From positions 124,001-188,000 of the forward strand of contig CAKMYZ010000002.1 in assembly GCA_929200255.1 (NCBI GenBank): DNA of 64,000 bases, written 5' to 3'. The position numbers and the translations under genes are program-made. Positions 37,348 to 46,320 of this stretch are shown here, one piece after another. The notes beneath the pieces were generated by a model. The model saw only the letters and a program-made list of their open reading frames with translations, was not told the DNA's origin and made no database searches. Each line of letters starts with the position of its first letter. Within the stretch, counting starts at the first letter, position 1. The stretch is from an uncultured Alphaproteobacteria bacterium. GTDB lineage: Bacteria; Pseudomonadota; Alphaproteobacteria; Rhodobacterales; Rhodobacteraceae.

Positions 37348-37590
37348 CTACTTCTTACCTTCCAGCGCGGCAATCCGTGCGCTCAGCGCTTCATTCTCTT
37401 CCCGCGCCTTCTGTGCCATCGCGCGCACCGCGTCGAACTCTTCGCGCGTGACGAAGTCCCGGTCGGCCAGCCAGCGGTCCATCATGGATTTCATCGCTGT
37501 CTGTGCCTCATCCTTGGCCCCTTGTGCGACGCCCATGGCGTTGGTCATCAACTGGCTCAGGTCGTCGAAGATTTTGTTGTTGCTCTGCAT
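37348..37590 (-). CDS. ubiK: Ubiquinone biosynthesis accessory factor UbiK (BMFP)
   Basis: The 80-residue protein starts at MQSNNKIFDDLSQLM, with GGAGG 8 bases before the ATG at 37588-37590. It has a helical N-terminus and a C-terminal coiled coil (DFVTREEFDAVRAMAQKAREENEALSARIAALE). This is the BMFP family; UbiK supports aerobic ubiquinone synthesis as a partner of UbiJ. It is divergent from lgt with 104 bases between starts. Confidence 0.9.
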   Translation of the reverse strand: MQSNNKIFDDLSQLMTNAMGVAQGAKDEAQTAMKSMMDRWLADRDFVTREEFDAVRAMAQKAREENEALSARIAALEGKK

Positions 37591-37694
37591 GGGTTCCTCC
37601 ATTCGCGTTCTCCTTCATATGGGGGCTGATCGGTCCGATCACAACCCACGCGCACCGGTTGACAATGCCGCAGCGCCAGACAAGGAATGGCGGC

Positions 37695-38573
37695 ATGTTT
37701 GGTGCCATCCCCTTCCCCGATATCTCGCCCGAGATTTTCTCATTCACCGTCTTCGGGTTCGAGATTGCGCTACGCTGGTACGCAATGGCCTATGTCGTGG
37801 GGATCGCGATTGGCTGGCAGATTGTCAAACTGGCACTGAATCGGCCACATCTGTGGCGGGCCGGGCCACCGATGCAAACCAGCCAACTCGAAGACCTGCT
37901 GACCTATATCGTCATTGGCGTGATTGGCGGCGGGCGTCTGGGTTATGTGCTACTTTATAAACCGGAGGAGTTTCTGGCCGCTCCTTTGGATGCCTTCAAA
38001 ATCTGGGAAGGTGGGCTGTCCTTCCATGGTGGTTTCCTGGGCGTCGTGCTGGGCGTCTACCTGTTTCACCGCCGCCACAAGGTGCCCCTGCCCGACCTGG
38101 CGGATATCATCGCGGTTGCAGCCACGCCCGCAATTCTGCTGGTACGCATGGCCAACTTCATCAATGCAGAGCTTTGGGGCAGGCCAACAGAGTTGCCTTG
38201 GGGTGTCATTTTTCCCGGTGCGGCCGCACAGTCCTGCGCAACTGTGGGCGCGCCTTGCGTACGCCACCCCTCTCAGCTTTATGAGGCAGGGCTTGAAGGG
38301 CTGCTGCTGGGCACAATCCTCCTTCTGCTTGCCTTCCGCTTTGGGGCACCCAAGAAGCACTGGCTGCTGTCCGCGGTTTTCTTCATGGGATACGGGCTGG
38401 CGCGCTTTATCGTGGAGTTTGTCCGCCAGCCGGATGCGCAATTCGTCACTGTCGGTAATGAGCTTGGCCTGCGCCTGCACATCGACGGCTATGGGCTGAC
38501 CATGGGCCAGCTGCTCAGCCTGCCCATGATCCTTGCAGGGCTCACCGTGATCCTGATGGCGCGGCGCAGATGA
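37695..38573 (+). CDS. lgt: Prolipoprotein diacylglyceryl transferase
   Basis: The 292-residue inner-membrane enzyme attaches diacylglycerol to the lipobox cysteine of prolipoproteins. The start at 37695 follows AAGGA; upstream in-frame starts overlap ubiK's promoter side and add no conserved sequence. Key stretches are LRWYAMAYVVGI, GGRLGYVLLY, FHGGFLG and the signature MANFINAELWGRPTELPWGV. There are seven predicted helices. It overlaps midA by ATGA. Confidence 0.95.
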   Translation: MFGAIPFPDISPEIFSFTVFGFEIALRWYAMAYVVGIAIGWQIVKLALNRPHLWRAGPPMQTSQLEDLLTYIVIGVIGGGRLGYVLLYKPEEFLAAPLDAFKIWEGGLSFHGGFLGVVLGVYLFHRRHKVPLPDLADIIAVAATPAILLVRMANFINAELWGRPTELPWGVIFPGAAAQSCATVGAPCVRHPSQLYEAGLEGLLLGTILLLLAFRFGAPKKHWLLSAVFFMGYGLARFIVEFVRQPDAQFVTVGNELGLRLHIDGYGLTMGQLLSLPMILAGLTVILMARRR

Positions 38574-39628
38574 GCGCGCTGGGTGATCTGCTGATCGCCC
38601 GCATCGCGCGGACCGGGCCGATGAGTATCGCGGACTATATGGCTGATTGCCTACTGCATCCGACACATGGGTATTACGCGACGCGCGACCCGCTGGGTGT
38701 CGCTGGTGATTTCACGACGGCACCAGAAATCAGCCAAATGTTCGGAGAACTGATCGGGTTATCTTTGGCGCAGGCTTGGCTGGACCAGGGGCAACCCGCG
38801 CAGATCACATTGGCCGAATTGGGCCCCGGACGGGGAACCCTGATGGCCGACGCATTGCGGGCCACCAAGGCGATACCCGGGTTTCATGCGGCACTGCGCG
38901 TGCATTTCGTGGAAGTCTCGCCCGTGCTGCGCGCCGCACAGGCAGAGCGTGTGCCGGATGCGACATGGCACGACACCGCAGATGGGCTGCCTGACGCTCC
39001 GCTGTTTCTGATTGCCAATGAATTCCTCGATGCGTTGCCGATCCGCCAGTTCGTCAGAACGGGCGATGCATGGCGCGAAAAGATGGTCGGCATCAGCGAC
39101 GATGCGCTGACCGTCGGCCTCTCTGCCCCGGTGCCGCTAGCCGTGCTCAAACACCGGCTGCCCGATACCCAAGAGGGCGATCTGGTCGAACACTGCCCAG
39201 CGCTGCCGGGGGTCGTGCAGAGCATCAGCCAAAAGATCGCCAACCACGGCGGGGCGGCGCTGATCATCGACTATGGTGATTGGCAATCGCTGGGCAACAC
39301 GTTGCAGGCCGTCAAGAATCACCAAAAAACGGACCCGCTCCGCGACCCTGGCATGGCTGACCTGACTGCCCATGTTGATTTCGCTGCTATCGCGGCGGCG
39401 GCGCGCCCCGCCCAAACCAGTCCGATGGCGTCGCAAGGCGTCTTCCTGGAACGGCTGGGCATTACCCAGCGGGCGCAAACCTTGGCCAGAGGGCTCACCG
39501 GTGAGCCGCTCAAATCGCATATCGGCGCACATCGGCGCTTGACCCACCCGGACGAAATGGGTGACCTTTTCAAGGTGATCAGTATCTACCCCGTATCGGC
39601 CACCGCGCCCCCCGGACTGGACCCATGA
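38570..39628 (+). CDS. midA: SAM-dependent methyltransferase, MidA/NDUFAF7 family
   Basis: The 352-residue protein has the family opening ARTGPMSIADYMADCLLHPTHGYYA, then GDFTTAPEISQMFGELIG and the cofactor loop AELGPGRGTLMADALR. NEFLDALPIRQFV follows. In mitochondria NDUFAF7 methylates an arginine of complex I subunit NDUFS2. The bacterial role is inferred to be similar. It overlaps both lgt and pgeF by ATGA. Confidence 0.9.
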   Translation: MSALGDLLIARIARTGPMSIADYMADCLLHPTHGYYATRDPLGVAGDFTTAPEISQMFGELIGLSLAQAWLDQGQPAQITLAELGPGRGTLMADALRATKAIPGFHAALRVHFVEVSPVLRAAQAERVPDATWHDTADGLPDAPLFLIANEFLDALPIRQFVRTGDAWREKMVGISDDALTVGLSAPVPLAVLKHRLPDTQEGDLVEHCPALPGVVQSISQKIANHGGAALIIDYGDWQSLGNTLQAVKNHQKTDPLRDPGMADLTAHVDFAAIAAAARPAQTSPMASQGVFLERLGITQRAQTLARGLTGEPLKSHIGAHRRLTHPDEMGDLFKVISIYPVSATAPPGLDP

Positions 39629-40380
39629 CACTCGACATCATCACCGACCCGCTTTTGCACGGCACTTCACACGGGTTCTTTGGACGCGCTGGCGGTGCAT
39701 CATCAGGGGTCTTTGAAGGGTTGAACTGCGGTTACGGCAGCTCTGATCAGCATGATGTGGTGACGGTGAACCGGTCCCGTGTGGCAAAGATGCTGGATGT
39801 GCCGCTGCAAAACCTTGTTGGGGTGCATCAGGTTCACTCTGCTGATGTTGTGACGGTCAGCGGGCCGCATGACAACGCCCCCAAGGCCGATGCAATGGTC
39901 ACCGCAACGCCCGGCATCGCGCTCGCGATCCTGACGGCGGATTGCCAACCGGTACTCTTTGCAGACCGCTCCGCCGGTGTAATCGGCGCCGCACATGCAG
40001 GTTGGAAAGGGGCGCTTAACGGCGTGCTTGAGGCGACAGTGGCAGGCATGGAACAGCTTGGCGCCACGCGCCCGAACATCGCCGCAGTGATCGGGCCTTC
40101 GATCAGCCAGACCAATTATGAGGTCGGGGCAGAATTCCGCGAGACGTTCCTCACCGTTGACCCCACTTACAATCGGTTCTTTCTCAAAGGGCAGAACGAC
40201 CGCTTTCAGTTCAACCTGCCGGCCTTTGGACTGGCCCAACTGACACGCAGCGGCCTGCAACACGCCAACTGGACGCGGCACTGCACATACGAAAACCCCA
40301 ACCGATTCTTCAGCTATCGGCGCAGCGTTCATCAAAGAGCGGCAGACTATGGGCGCCTGATCGCGGCGATCCGACTTTGA
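39625..40380 (+). CDS. pgeF: Peptidoglycan editing factor PgeF
   Basis: The 251-residue protein (YfiH, multicopper-oxidase-like laccase domain) has the zinc and active-site residues: histidine in GVHQVHSADV, cysteine in LTADCQPVLF and histidine in AHAGWKGAL. The C-terminus ends in SYRRS-like FFSYRRSVHQRAADYGRLI. In E. coli it removes wrongly incorporated serine from peptidoglycan precursors. It is last in lgt-midA-pgeF. Confidence 0.93.
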   Translation: MTLDIITDPLLHGTSHGFFGRAGGASSGVFEGLNCGYGSSDQHDVVTVNRSRVAKMLDVPLQNLVGVHQVHSADVVTVSGPHDNAPKADAMVTATPGIALAILTADCQPVLFADRSAGVIGAAHAGWKGALNGVLEATVAGMEQLGATRPNIAAVIGPSISQTNYEVGAEFRETFLTVDPTYNRFFLKGQNDRFQFNLPAFGLAQLTRSGLQHANWTRHCTYENPNRFFSYRRSVHQRAADYGRLIAAIRL

Positions 40381-40576
40381 GCGCGAAAAAATCAACAGAA
40401 TAAGGCGCGAGCGCCCCAGTTGGTTAAACATCCGTTCATACACCCCGGGCGCCCAAGATCTATTTCATATGTTTTTCAAGCGCTTAAAGACGTCTTTCCC
40501 ATTAGGACGTTGCGCGTAGACAAAACCCGAAATCCGTCAAATTGCTGCCAGGTTGGTCACCGAAGATATGTTTAAT

Positions 40577-40594
40577 CGCCCCCGAATAGGGGCG
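40577..40594 (+). promoter_or_regulatory. Leader hairpin before the small basic gene
   Basis: CGCCCC and GGGGCG pair over a 6-base loop, 21 bases before the start at 40616 and just ahead of the purine-rich AAGAGG ribosome site. It could be an attenuator or a leader structure. Confidence 0.4.
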
Positions 40595-40615
40595 AGCAAG
40601 ATAAGAGGTATCAAG

Positions 40616-40777
40616 ATGAAAAGCCGCTGGCAAAAATCCCTTGAAGCAGCCGTTGCAGCCTATGACACGCCCATGCCTTGGGCACGCGGTCAGATGCGCA
40701 ATGAAATGATCGCACGCCGCAAGCAAAAGACTGAAAGCGGGCAAAAAATCCGCCTGGTCTCGGCGCGCCGCGCCTAG
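40616..40777 (+). CDS. Small basic conserved protein (53 residues)
   Basis: The peptide starts at the ATG at 40616, behind AAGAGGTATCAAG. It is rich in lysine and arginine and opens MKSRWQKSLEAAVAAYDTPMPWARG, with MIARRKQK in the middle. I recall peptides with the TPMPWARG stretch as small conserved proteins in Rhodobacteraceae, but no domain or function is known. The 235-base gap upstream holds only the leader hairpin and an AT-rich stretch. Confidence 0.65.
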   Translation: MKSRWQKSLEAAVAAYDTPMPWARGQMRNEMIARRKQKTESGQKIRLVSARRA

Positions 40778-40991
40778 TTGCCCTTACGTCTTCTTTCGGG
40801 TTCGTCTGACCTGAAAGTTCCAACGGTCGTCGCCCCGACATTTAAAGAACCAATCTGTGTTTCTGGGTTGTTCGTCGGAGATGTCACCAACCAATCGATC
40901 GCACCCCGAGCGATCAAGCGTAACAATCACAATTTTTCCGAAGTTGCCGGGTGGGGCGAAACGGATAATGTGAAACCTGATAGGCCTTCGC

Positions 40992-41786
40992 ATGGACCAT
41001 TCAACGACCACTGCGATCGTAAGATCGGCAGACATCTTTAGCCAGTCCACGACGCACCAGCAGCAAGTGCCGCAGGCGCGCCCCGTCACCAGTTCAACGC
41101 CAGTGCGTAAATACGAGGTATGCTACCTCACACCGCAAGCAGAGGAACGCGAGTTCTCTGTTCAGGCCCGCGCATTGCCTTCCGTCGAAAGCGCCTTCGC
41201 CGCACTTGGTCCGAACGCCATCGTGCAAACCCGGCGCGGCCGCCTCGCGGTCGAGGATGTCTGGCCGGGCGAAGATATCAGGCTCAGCGATGGCAGCTAC
41301 GAACGCCTGCTCTGGCGTGGCAAGATCACGCTCTCACCTCCCAAAGAAGCGGGTGAACCTGCCCCCAACATGTCAAAGCTGACGCGCATAATCTCTGATA
41401 CTTACGGGGTGAATCGTCCCGAGGGCGATCTTGTCCTTGGTCCCTCCGCCCGCGTGTTGCACCGCGCTCCCGGTATCAGGCGGCTCAAAGGATCTGACCG
41501 GGCCTTTATTCCTGCCGCAGAGTTCGTGGATGGGAACACAATCCTGCAAATTACACCAACGCATCCGACACCGGTCTATCAGTTCGGCTTTGCCACGCAT
41601 TGCTGCATGAACGTGAATGGCCTGGATGTGGAATCGCTCCATCCCGGCACAGCGTTTGATCTGGGTTTGCGTGGCGCTGGCCTGACGGCCTTCTTGTCGC
41701 TGTTCCCACACAAGACCTCTTTCGAAGATTTTGGTCTGCTTGCGTACCCGCGTCTGCGGCTGCAAGATCTGGAACTGTTAGGCTAG
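40992..41786 (+). CDS. Hint-domain protein with a degenerate catalytic start
   Basis: The 264-residue protein has a Hint (hedgehog/intein-like) module at about residues 65-235: AIVQTRRGRLAVEDVWPGEDIRLSDGSYERLLWRGK, VLGPSARVLH and FATHCCMNVNGLDVESLHPG. In active Hint domains the module starts with a cysteine, and Rhodobacteraceae members usually read CF-x-x-G-T. Here the position reads AFAALGPNA, without the cysteine. The protein has no signal peptide. The function of this expanded family is unknown. It is convergent with the MATE gene, 2 bases apart. Confidence 0.8.
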   Translation: MDHSTTTAIVRSADIFSQSTTHQQQVPQARPVTSSTPVRKYEVCYLTPQAEEREFSVQARALPSVESAFAALGPNAIVQTRRGRLAVEDVWPGEDIRLSDGSYERLLWRGKITLSPPKEAGEPAPNMSKLTRIISDTYGVNRPEGDLVLGPSARVLHRAPGIRRLKGSDRAFIPAAEFVDGNTILQITPTHPTPVYQFGFATHCCMNVNGLDVESLHPGTAFDLGLRGAGLTAFLSLFPHKTSFEDFGLLAYPRLRLQDLELLG

Positions 41787-41788
41787 GG

Positions 41789-43162
41789 TCAGCTTTCTGC
41801 AGTGACCAGTGGCGCGATCCGCACTGACCGCCCCCAGAACCGCCACAGCAACAAAACAGCCGCTACAGCAAGGCCAATCACCAGCCCCAGCCAAAGCCCA
41901 ATAGCCCCAAAGCCCAGTGGGAAGGCCAGCACAAAGCTGATTGGCAAGCCTATAATCCAATAGCTGATCGTGGCCATGACCATCGGCACGGTGGTGTCCT
42001 GGACCCCGCGCAGCAGGCCCAGCGCCAACACCTGCAGCCCGTCCACCAGTTGGAACAGCGCCGCAACCATGACCAGGCTTGCACCGATGCGCAAAAGGTT
42101 CGCCCGCTCCGGCTCATCTGGGTCAATGAACAACGACACCAGCGTTTCCGGCAGCGCCAAAAAGATCGCCGAGGTCACAACCGCGAAAACCGCTGACATG
42201 CCAATCGCTGTGATCCCGCCCCGGCGCAGTGATGGTTCATCCCTGCGGCCCACGGCCCGGCCGGCCCGGACGGTAGCGGCCTGTGAAAAACCGATATGGA
42301 CCATAAAGGTCAGGCTGGCCAGTTGAATGGCGATCCCGTGGGCCGCCAGTTCAATCGGGCCAATCCAGCCCATCATCACGGCAGAGGCACTGAACAATCC
42401 CCCTTCGGCCAATGACGTCAGGCCAATGGGCCAACCCAGCATGAACACCCGCTTGAAGATCTCACTGTCAGAGCGCCAGAAGTTTTTGAACAACTCAAAC
42501 TGCGGCAGCTTGCGCATGATGTAGATCACAAGGATCAGCACCGTGACAGCCGTCACTGTGAGCGACGCTATTGCCGCCCCTCTGATCCCCATTTCCGGCG
42601 CACCCCAATTGCCGAAAATCAATGCGTAGTTGACAAATGCGTTCAGCACCGCAGTACCAACAGTGGCCCACAGGATAATTGCAGTATGTTCCATCGCGGC
42701 CAGAAATGCCTTGAAGGTCATGATGACCAGAGCAGGCACCATCTGCCAGATGATGATCTGCAAATAGATATGCGCCATGGTCGCAACTTCGGCATCCTGC
42801 CCCATGGCAATCAGGATATCTTCTGCCCAGAAGAACGGGATCGTCACGGCAAGCCCGTAAAAAATCGACAACCACAGCCCCATGCGGGTCACACGGCGTA
42901 CCTGCACGTCGTTGTCTTCCTCTGCCGCCGCGGCCACCAATGGGGTCACCGCCTGGGCAAATCCGGCCCCCACGATAAAGATCACAAAGAACATCGTGCC
43001 TGCGATGGTAGAGGCGGCCAATGCAGTCACATCATACCACCCCAGCATCACCGTATCCGTGATATGGATCGCGAATTGCGCCAGATTGCTGAGGATCAGC
43101 GGCATCCCAAGGGTCCAGATGGCACGGCTGTGCTCTTGATATGTGTGTGCGACGGGTTGCAT
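41789..43162 (-). CDS. MATE-family efflux transporter
   Basis: The 457-residue inner-membrane protein has 12 predicted helices in two related halves. The start at 43160-43162 gives MQPVAHTYQEHSRAIWTLGMPLILSNL; the frame upstream is not conserved. ITDTVMLGWYDVTALAAS in the first half and the repeated FSQAATVRAGRAVGRRD in the second are typical of NorM-like MATE exporters driven by sodium or protons. The substrate is not known. Confidence 0.92.
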   Translation of the reverse strand: MQPVAHTYQEHSRAIWTLGMPLILSNLAQFAIHITDTVMLGWYDVTALAASTIAGTMFFVIFIVGAGFAQAVTPLVAAAAEEDNDVQVRRVTRMGLWLSIFYGLAVTIPFFWAEDILIAMGQDAEVATMAHIYLQIIIWQMVPALVIMTFKAFLAAMEHTAIILWATVGTAVLNAFVNYALIFGNWGAPEMGIRGAAIASLTVTAVTVLILVIYIMRKLPQFELFKNFWRSDSEIFKRVFMLGWPIGLTSLAEGGLFSASAVMMGWIGPIELAAHGIAIQLASLTFMVHIGFSQAATVRAGRAVGRRDEPSLRRGGITAIGMSAVFAVVTSAIFLALPETLVSLFIDPDEPERANLLRIGASLVMVAALFQLVDGLQVLALGLLRGVQDTTVPMVMATISYWIIGLPISFVLAFPLGFGAIGLWLGLVIGLAVAAVLLLWRFWGRSVRIAPLVTAES

Positions 43163-43279
43163 GGTACAAGGCTTAGGCCCGTCTTTGGCCGGGGTAAACC
43201 CTTGTCGGCATCTGTCAGCAGAACCATGGACAGAAGCATCACGGCCCGCCAGACTACACCCCAAACACCGGAGCATGCC

Positions 43280-43913
43280 ATGACCACCTATGATGCACTG
43301 ATTCCAAACGCCCGTGCCTTTCTGACAAAGCTCGCGGGACTGGTGGCAGGACAACAAATCAACCTATGATGATCAGCTGAAAGCGCCAGCACTGACGCTG
43401 CTCGACGATCTGTGCGCGCCATTGTCAACGCTGACTGAAAGCCCTGTCACATCCAAACTTTTCCGCCCGCACCGCGACGTGCGGTTTTCCAAGGACAAGA
43501 CACCCTACAACACGCATCTGCATATGATGTGGCAGGTGAACGCAGGTGCGCCGCAGAACCCGGTGTTCTACTTTGGCGTCGGTTTGGACTACGTGACCAC
43601 CGGTGCGGGCATGATGGGGTTCGATAAACCTGTGCTGATGAACTGGCGCAAGATGGTTGATCTGGACACGGACCGGGTCGTCGGGATTGTGGACGAGATT
43701 AGGGACCAAGGCTTCAACTTCCGCGATCCCGCCCTCAAGCGTGTGCCGCCACCCTTTGACAAGGATCACCCGGCAGGTGACCTGCTGCGGATGAAGGGGG
43801 TGGCCGCAAGCCGCGAACTCAAAGGCAACGGGCCGCTGAGCGATCAGATACTAGACACCTTCCGCAACCTATGGCCGCTCAACGACCTGCTGATCTCCAT
43901 CGCTGAGGCCTGA
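43280..43913 (+). pseudogene. Frameshifted DUF2461 (TIGR02453) gene
   Basis: The ATG at 43280 opens MTTYDALIPNARAFLTKLA in one frame, which ends after 29 codons at 43369. The family continues in another frame from about 43338: DWWQDNKSTYDDQLKAPALTLLDDL, then FRPHRDVRFSKDKTPY and the rest of the protein to 43913. Relatives have an N-N-x-R-x-W segment where the break occurs, so a short deletion of about four codons with a net frame change is likely. The rest of the frame is undamaged, so the event is recent, or a sequencing error. The 3' end overlaps the convergent gene by 45 bases. Confidence 0.85.
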
Positions 43914-45527
43914 TTCCGCGGCCTCGCGCACCAACCACCCTTGATAATGCACCATCGGGGCCCCGGAGAAAGGCGCAAGCAGCGCCACATCAAAATGGAA
44001 CCGCCCGTCTGCCTCATATTCATGTGCGATGCTTTGGGGCAGCAGGAACCGCGGCAACGGGATCGGCCCCATGCGCCCGGCATCAACCGGATAATGCAAT
44101 TGCCCATCAACCACATGCAGCCCGAGCGTAAACGTCAGCGGGCCAAACCGCTCTGTCATTTTGCCGCCTTCGGGGCGCAGAAACGACTTGAACGATTGCC
44201 CGTCAAAGCAACGCTCCCACAGCTCGCCGTCATTTTGCGGGGTCATGCTGACGGTGACCGGGATATCATCACACGCTTTGGGAAACCGAAACACAGCCGC
44301 CACAAACCGCGCCCAAACCGAGGCGCCGCGGGTTACCTTGCCCCGTCCCGCCCAGCGGCGCGGACCATAGACCAGATGGGCGTCTTGAACACTCTCCGGT
44401 AACTTGGTGAAACTCTCTCCCAGAACAGTCTGAAATATTGACAGCAAGTCTTTACGCAGCACCTCTGTCGTGACCGCCAAATCCTTCATCGCGGCCTCAA
44501 TCTGATCAAGACCGACAACGGCCACCGCAGGCCGCGCGCCCGGTTCAATCGCCTGCGGATCACGCAAGATTGCGCGTGCGGCAACAGCCGGAATAAACGG
44601 CCCCTCACCCGCCTGTGCAACCAAACGCCATCTGCGGCACTGCCAGCCGTCTGCATATTGTGCTGTTACGGCAACCGACATCCCGCCTCGGTCACTGCCA
44701 AACGGCTTGAGCCGCTCCGCGATCCACAACATAGCCGTCACAAACCGGTCTGGCACAGCAAACCGCCACCAACTGCGCAACCACGAAAACGCGGCAAGCG
44801 CGCGGTTCATCACGGGCAGTTCAAGCCCTGCACGAAAAAAGACCGACCGCGCGCCAAAGGCAGGGCCGAACAAGCGCTGATCAGGCACCGCAATCATCCA
44901 GCCCCTGCGCCTGATCCCCAGCCCCAGGTCAAATACCCTAGAGCGTGACCAACTCCGCTCTGCCACCTGCACCCCATCCATTGGCATCTGCATCGGCAGG
45001 CCGCATTGGTTCAGAATACTGGCAATAACCGACCGGCCCCGCGGCGCACGGTTCCCGGGCAGAATGGCGCTGCTGATGGTGTCGACCTGCCTGGCGCCAC
45101 CCGCCAGCTTGGCAACAGCAGCCGACGATATCGCAGGGACGCTCGACACCCCCGAAAGCGCAAAGACACCGGCCGCCTTGGCCTCTGTGTCAAGCGCAGA
45201 AACACCGGCGCAGAACGCCGCATCATCAGATAAATCTAGATAGTGCACCCCCTGCGCTATCGCCGCCTGCGCCAGTCGGTATGGGGCATCGCCATAGGCA
45301 TGAAACGGGCCTGCGGCATCCACAACGGCGTCAGGTTGCACATCCCAAATCGGGGTGAGGTCACCACCCCGGTCCACCGCCAAAGCATCCGCACCCAAAG
45401 CCTGCGCCAGGGTTTCCGCCCGCGCAAGCGACCGCCCGGCCACCACCAGCTGATGCCCGTCGCGCAGCAGCAAGCGCACCAGCCGTTCGCCGAACACACC
45501 ATAGCCGCCCAGAACGACGACCCTCAT
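43869..45527 (-). CDS. Saccharopine-dehydrogenase-like oxidoreductase fused to DUF4166
   Basis: The 552-residue protein has an N-terminal NAD(P)-binding domain (VVVLGGYGVFGERLVRLL, then VVAGRSLARAE and VVDAAGPF) and a C-terminal DUF4166 domain from about residue 355 (WAGRGKVTRGASVWARFVAAVFRFP through MGPIPLPRFLLP). The reaction is unknown. Its stop lies within the end of the DUF2461 gene, and its start overlaps the DCC gene stop by ATGA, so it is co-transcribed with that gene. Confidence 0.85.
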   Translation of the reverse strand: MRVVVLGGYGVFGERLVRLLLRDGHQLVVAGRSLARAETLAQALGADALAVDRGGDLTPIWDVQPDAVVDAAGPFHAYGDAPYRLAQAAIAQGVHYLDLSDDAAFCAGVSALDTEAKAAGVFALSGVSSVPAISSAAVAKLAGGARQVDTISSAILPGNRAPRGRSVIASILNQCGLPMQMPMDGVQVAERSWSRSRVFDLGLGIRRRGWMIAVPDQRLFGPAFGARSVFFRAGLELPVMNRALAAFSWLRSWWRFAVPDRFVTAMLWIAERLKPFGSDRGGMSVAVTAQYADGWQCRRWRLVAQAGEGPFIPAVAARAILRDPQAIEPGARPAVAVVGLDQIEAAMKDLAVTTEVLRKDLLSIFQTVLGESFTKLPESVQDAHLVYGPRRWAGRGKVTRGASVWARFVAAVFRFPKACDDIPVTVSMTPQNDGELWERCFDGQSFKSFLRPEGGKMTERFGPLTFTLGLHVVDGQLHYPVDAGRMGPIPLPRFLLPQSIAHEYEADGRFHFDVALLAPFSGAPMVHYQGWLVREAAESGLSDGDQQVVERP

Positions 45528-45931
45528 GGCAAAAACCGGGCGCGAAACGCCGGATCAGGCAACGCACACATGTCACCCCGACCAAACATCGCATAGCGAT
45601 TGCGCGCGATCCGTTGATAAAGCCAATTACGGAAGGTACTCGGCAGCACCTTCAGCACGATCAGGCCACGCCCGACCCCGCCAGACCGCTGCCCCACCCG
45701 GATCAGCGCATCAAAGTCACGCCAGACGGCGCCATCTTCAATAAACAGCCAGGTATCGGGGTCCAACGGGTCAAGCCCGTTGTCCCGCATCAACCGCGCC
45801 CCTGTTTGCGATTGAATTGGCGCAATCTTGATCTCACCCGCGCGATCCAACCGATGGATCACCCGTGCGCCCCAACTGCACAGGGCGCAAGTGGCATCCA
45901 TCACAGCAATCGGCGGGGTCGGATCAGGCAT
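45524..45931 (-). CDS. DCC-family thiol-disulfide oxidoreductase-like protein (DUF393)
   Basis: The 135-residue protein starts at the ATG at 45929-45931, behind GAAGGAAG. It has the D-x-x-C-x-x-C motif as DATCALCSWG (C15, C18) and the family block FRNWLYQRIARNRYAMFGR. DCC proteins have a thioredoxin-like fold. It leads a two-gene unit with the oxidoreductase/DUF4166 gene. Confidence 0.88.
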   Translation of the reverse strand: MPDPTPPIAVMDATCALCSWGARVIHRLDRAGEIKIAPIQSQTGARLMRDNGLDPLDPDTWLFIEDGAVWRDFDALIRVGQRSGGVGRGLIVLKVLPSTFRNWLYQRIARNRYAMFGRGDMCALPDPAFRARFLP

Positions 45932-45999
45932 TGTTTGTCTTCCTTCACCTTTAGTTATTCCGCTTGGCGGCACAAACCAGAGGCCACCAAGTTGCCCCC

Positions 46000-46251
46000 C
46001 TAAACCGGCATCATACAGCTATGGTTGACCAACGCATCATGCCCATCAATCCATATCATAACACGCACCGCCGGGAACACGTCGCCGTTGCGCGCAGCCA
46101 GTGTTGTCAGATCTGCCGCTGGCACCACCAGGGGCGGCGACGCCATGGCAGGTGGTGAAATAGTAGCTGAAAATCGCCTCGCCCAGCAGGGCACCCTGTG
46201 CCGTAACGGGGCCAACAAGGCCCAAGGTGTTACCAAAGGAATAGATCGCAT
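46000..46251 (-). pseudogene. Decayed cytochrome c gene
   Basis: The region is a broken relative of the intact cytochrome c gene at 47057. A start at 46251 opens MRSIPLVTPWALL, like MRYLIILATLGVA of the intact copy. In another frame GEAIFSYYFTTCHG matches GRSAYLENCAACHG, but the first heme cysteine is now phenylalanine. Back in the first frame, ADLTTLAARNGDVFP matches PDLTGLAASNGGVFP, and the sequence stops at MMPV, where the intact protein has its heme methionine. At least two frameshifts and the loss of the heme site make it non-functional. Confidence 0.85.
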
Positions 46252-46320
46252 CACGCCTTCCCTGATCTCTGACACCCACCTTAGAGTGCGCAAGGTCAGG
46301 CGTGTTGATGCAAATCAACC

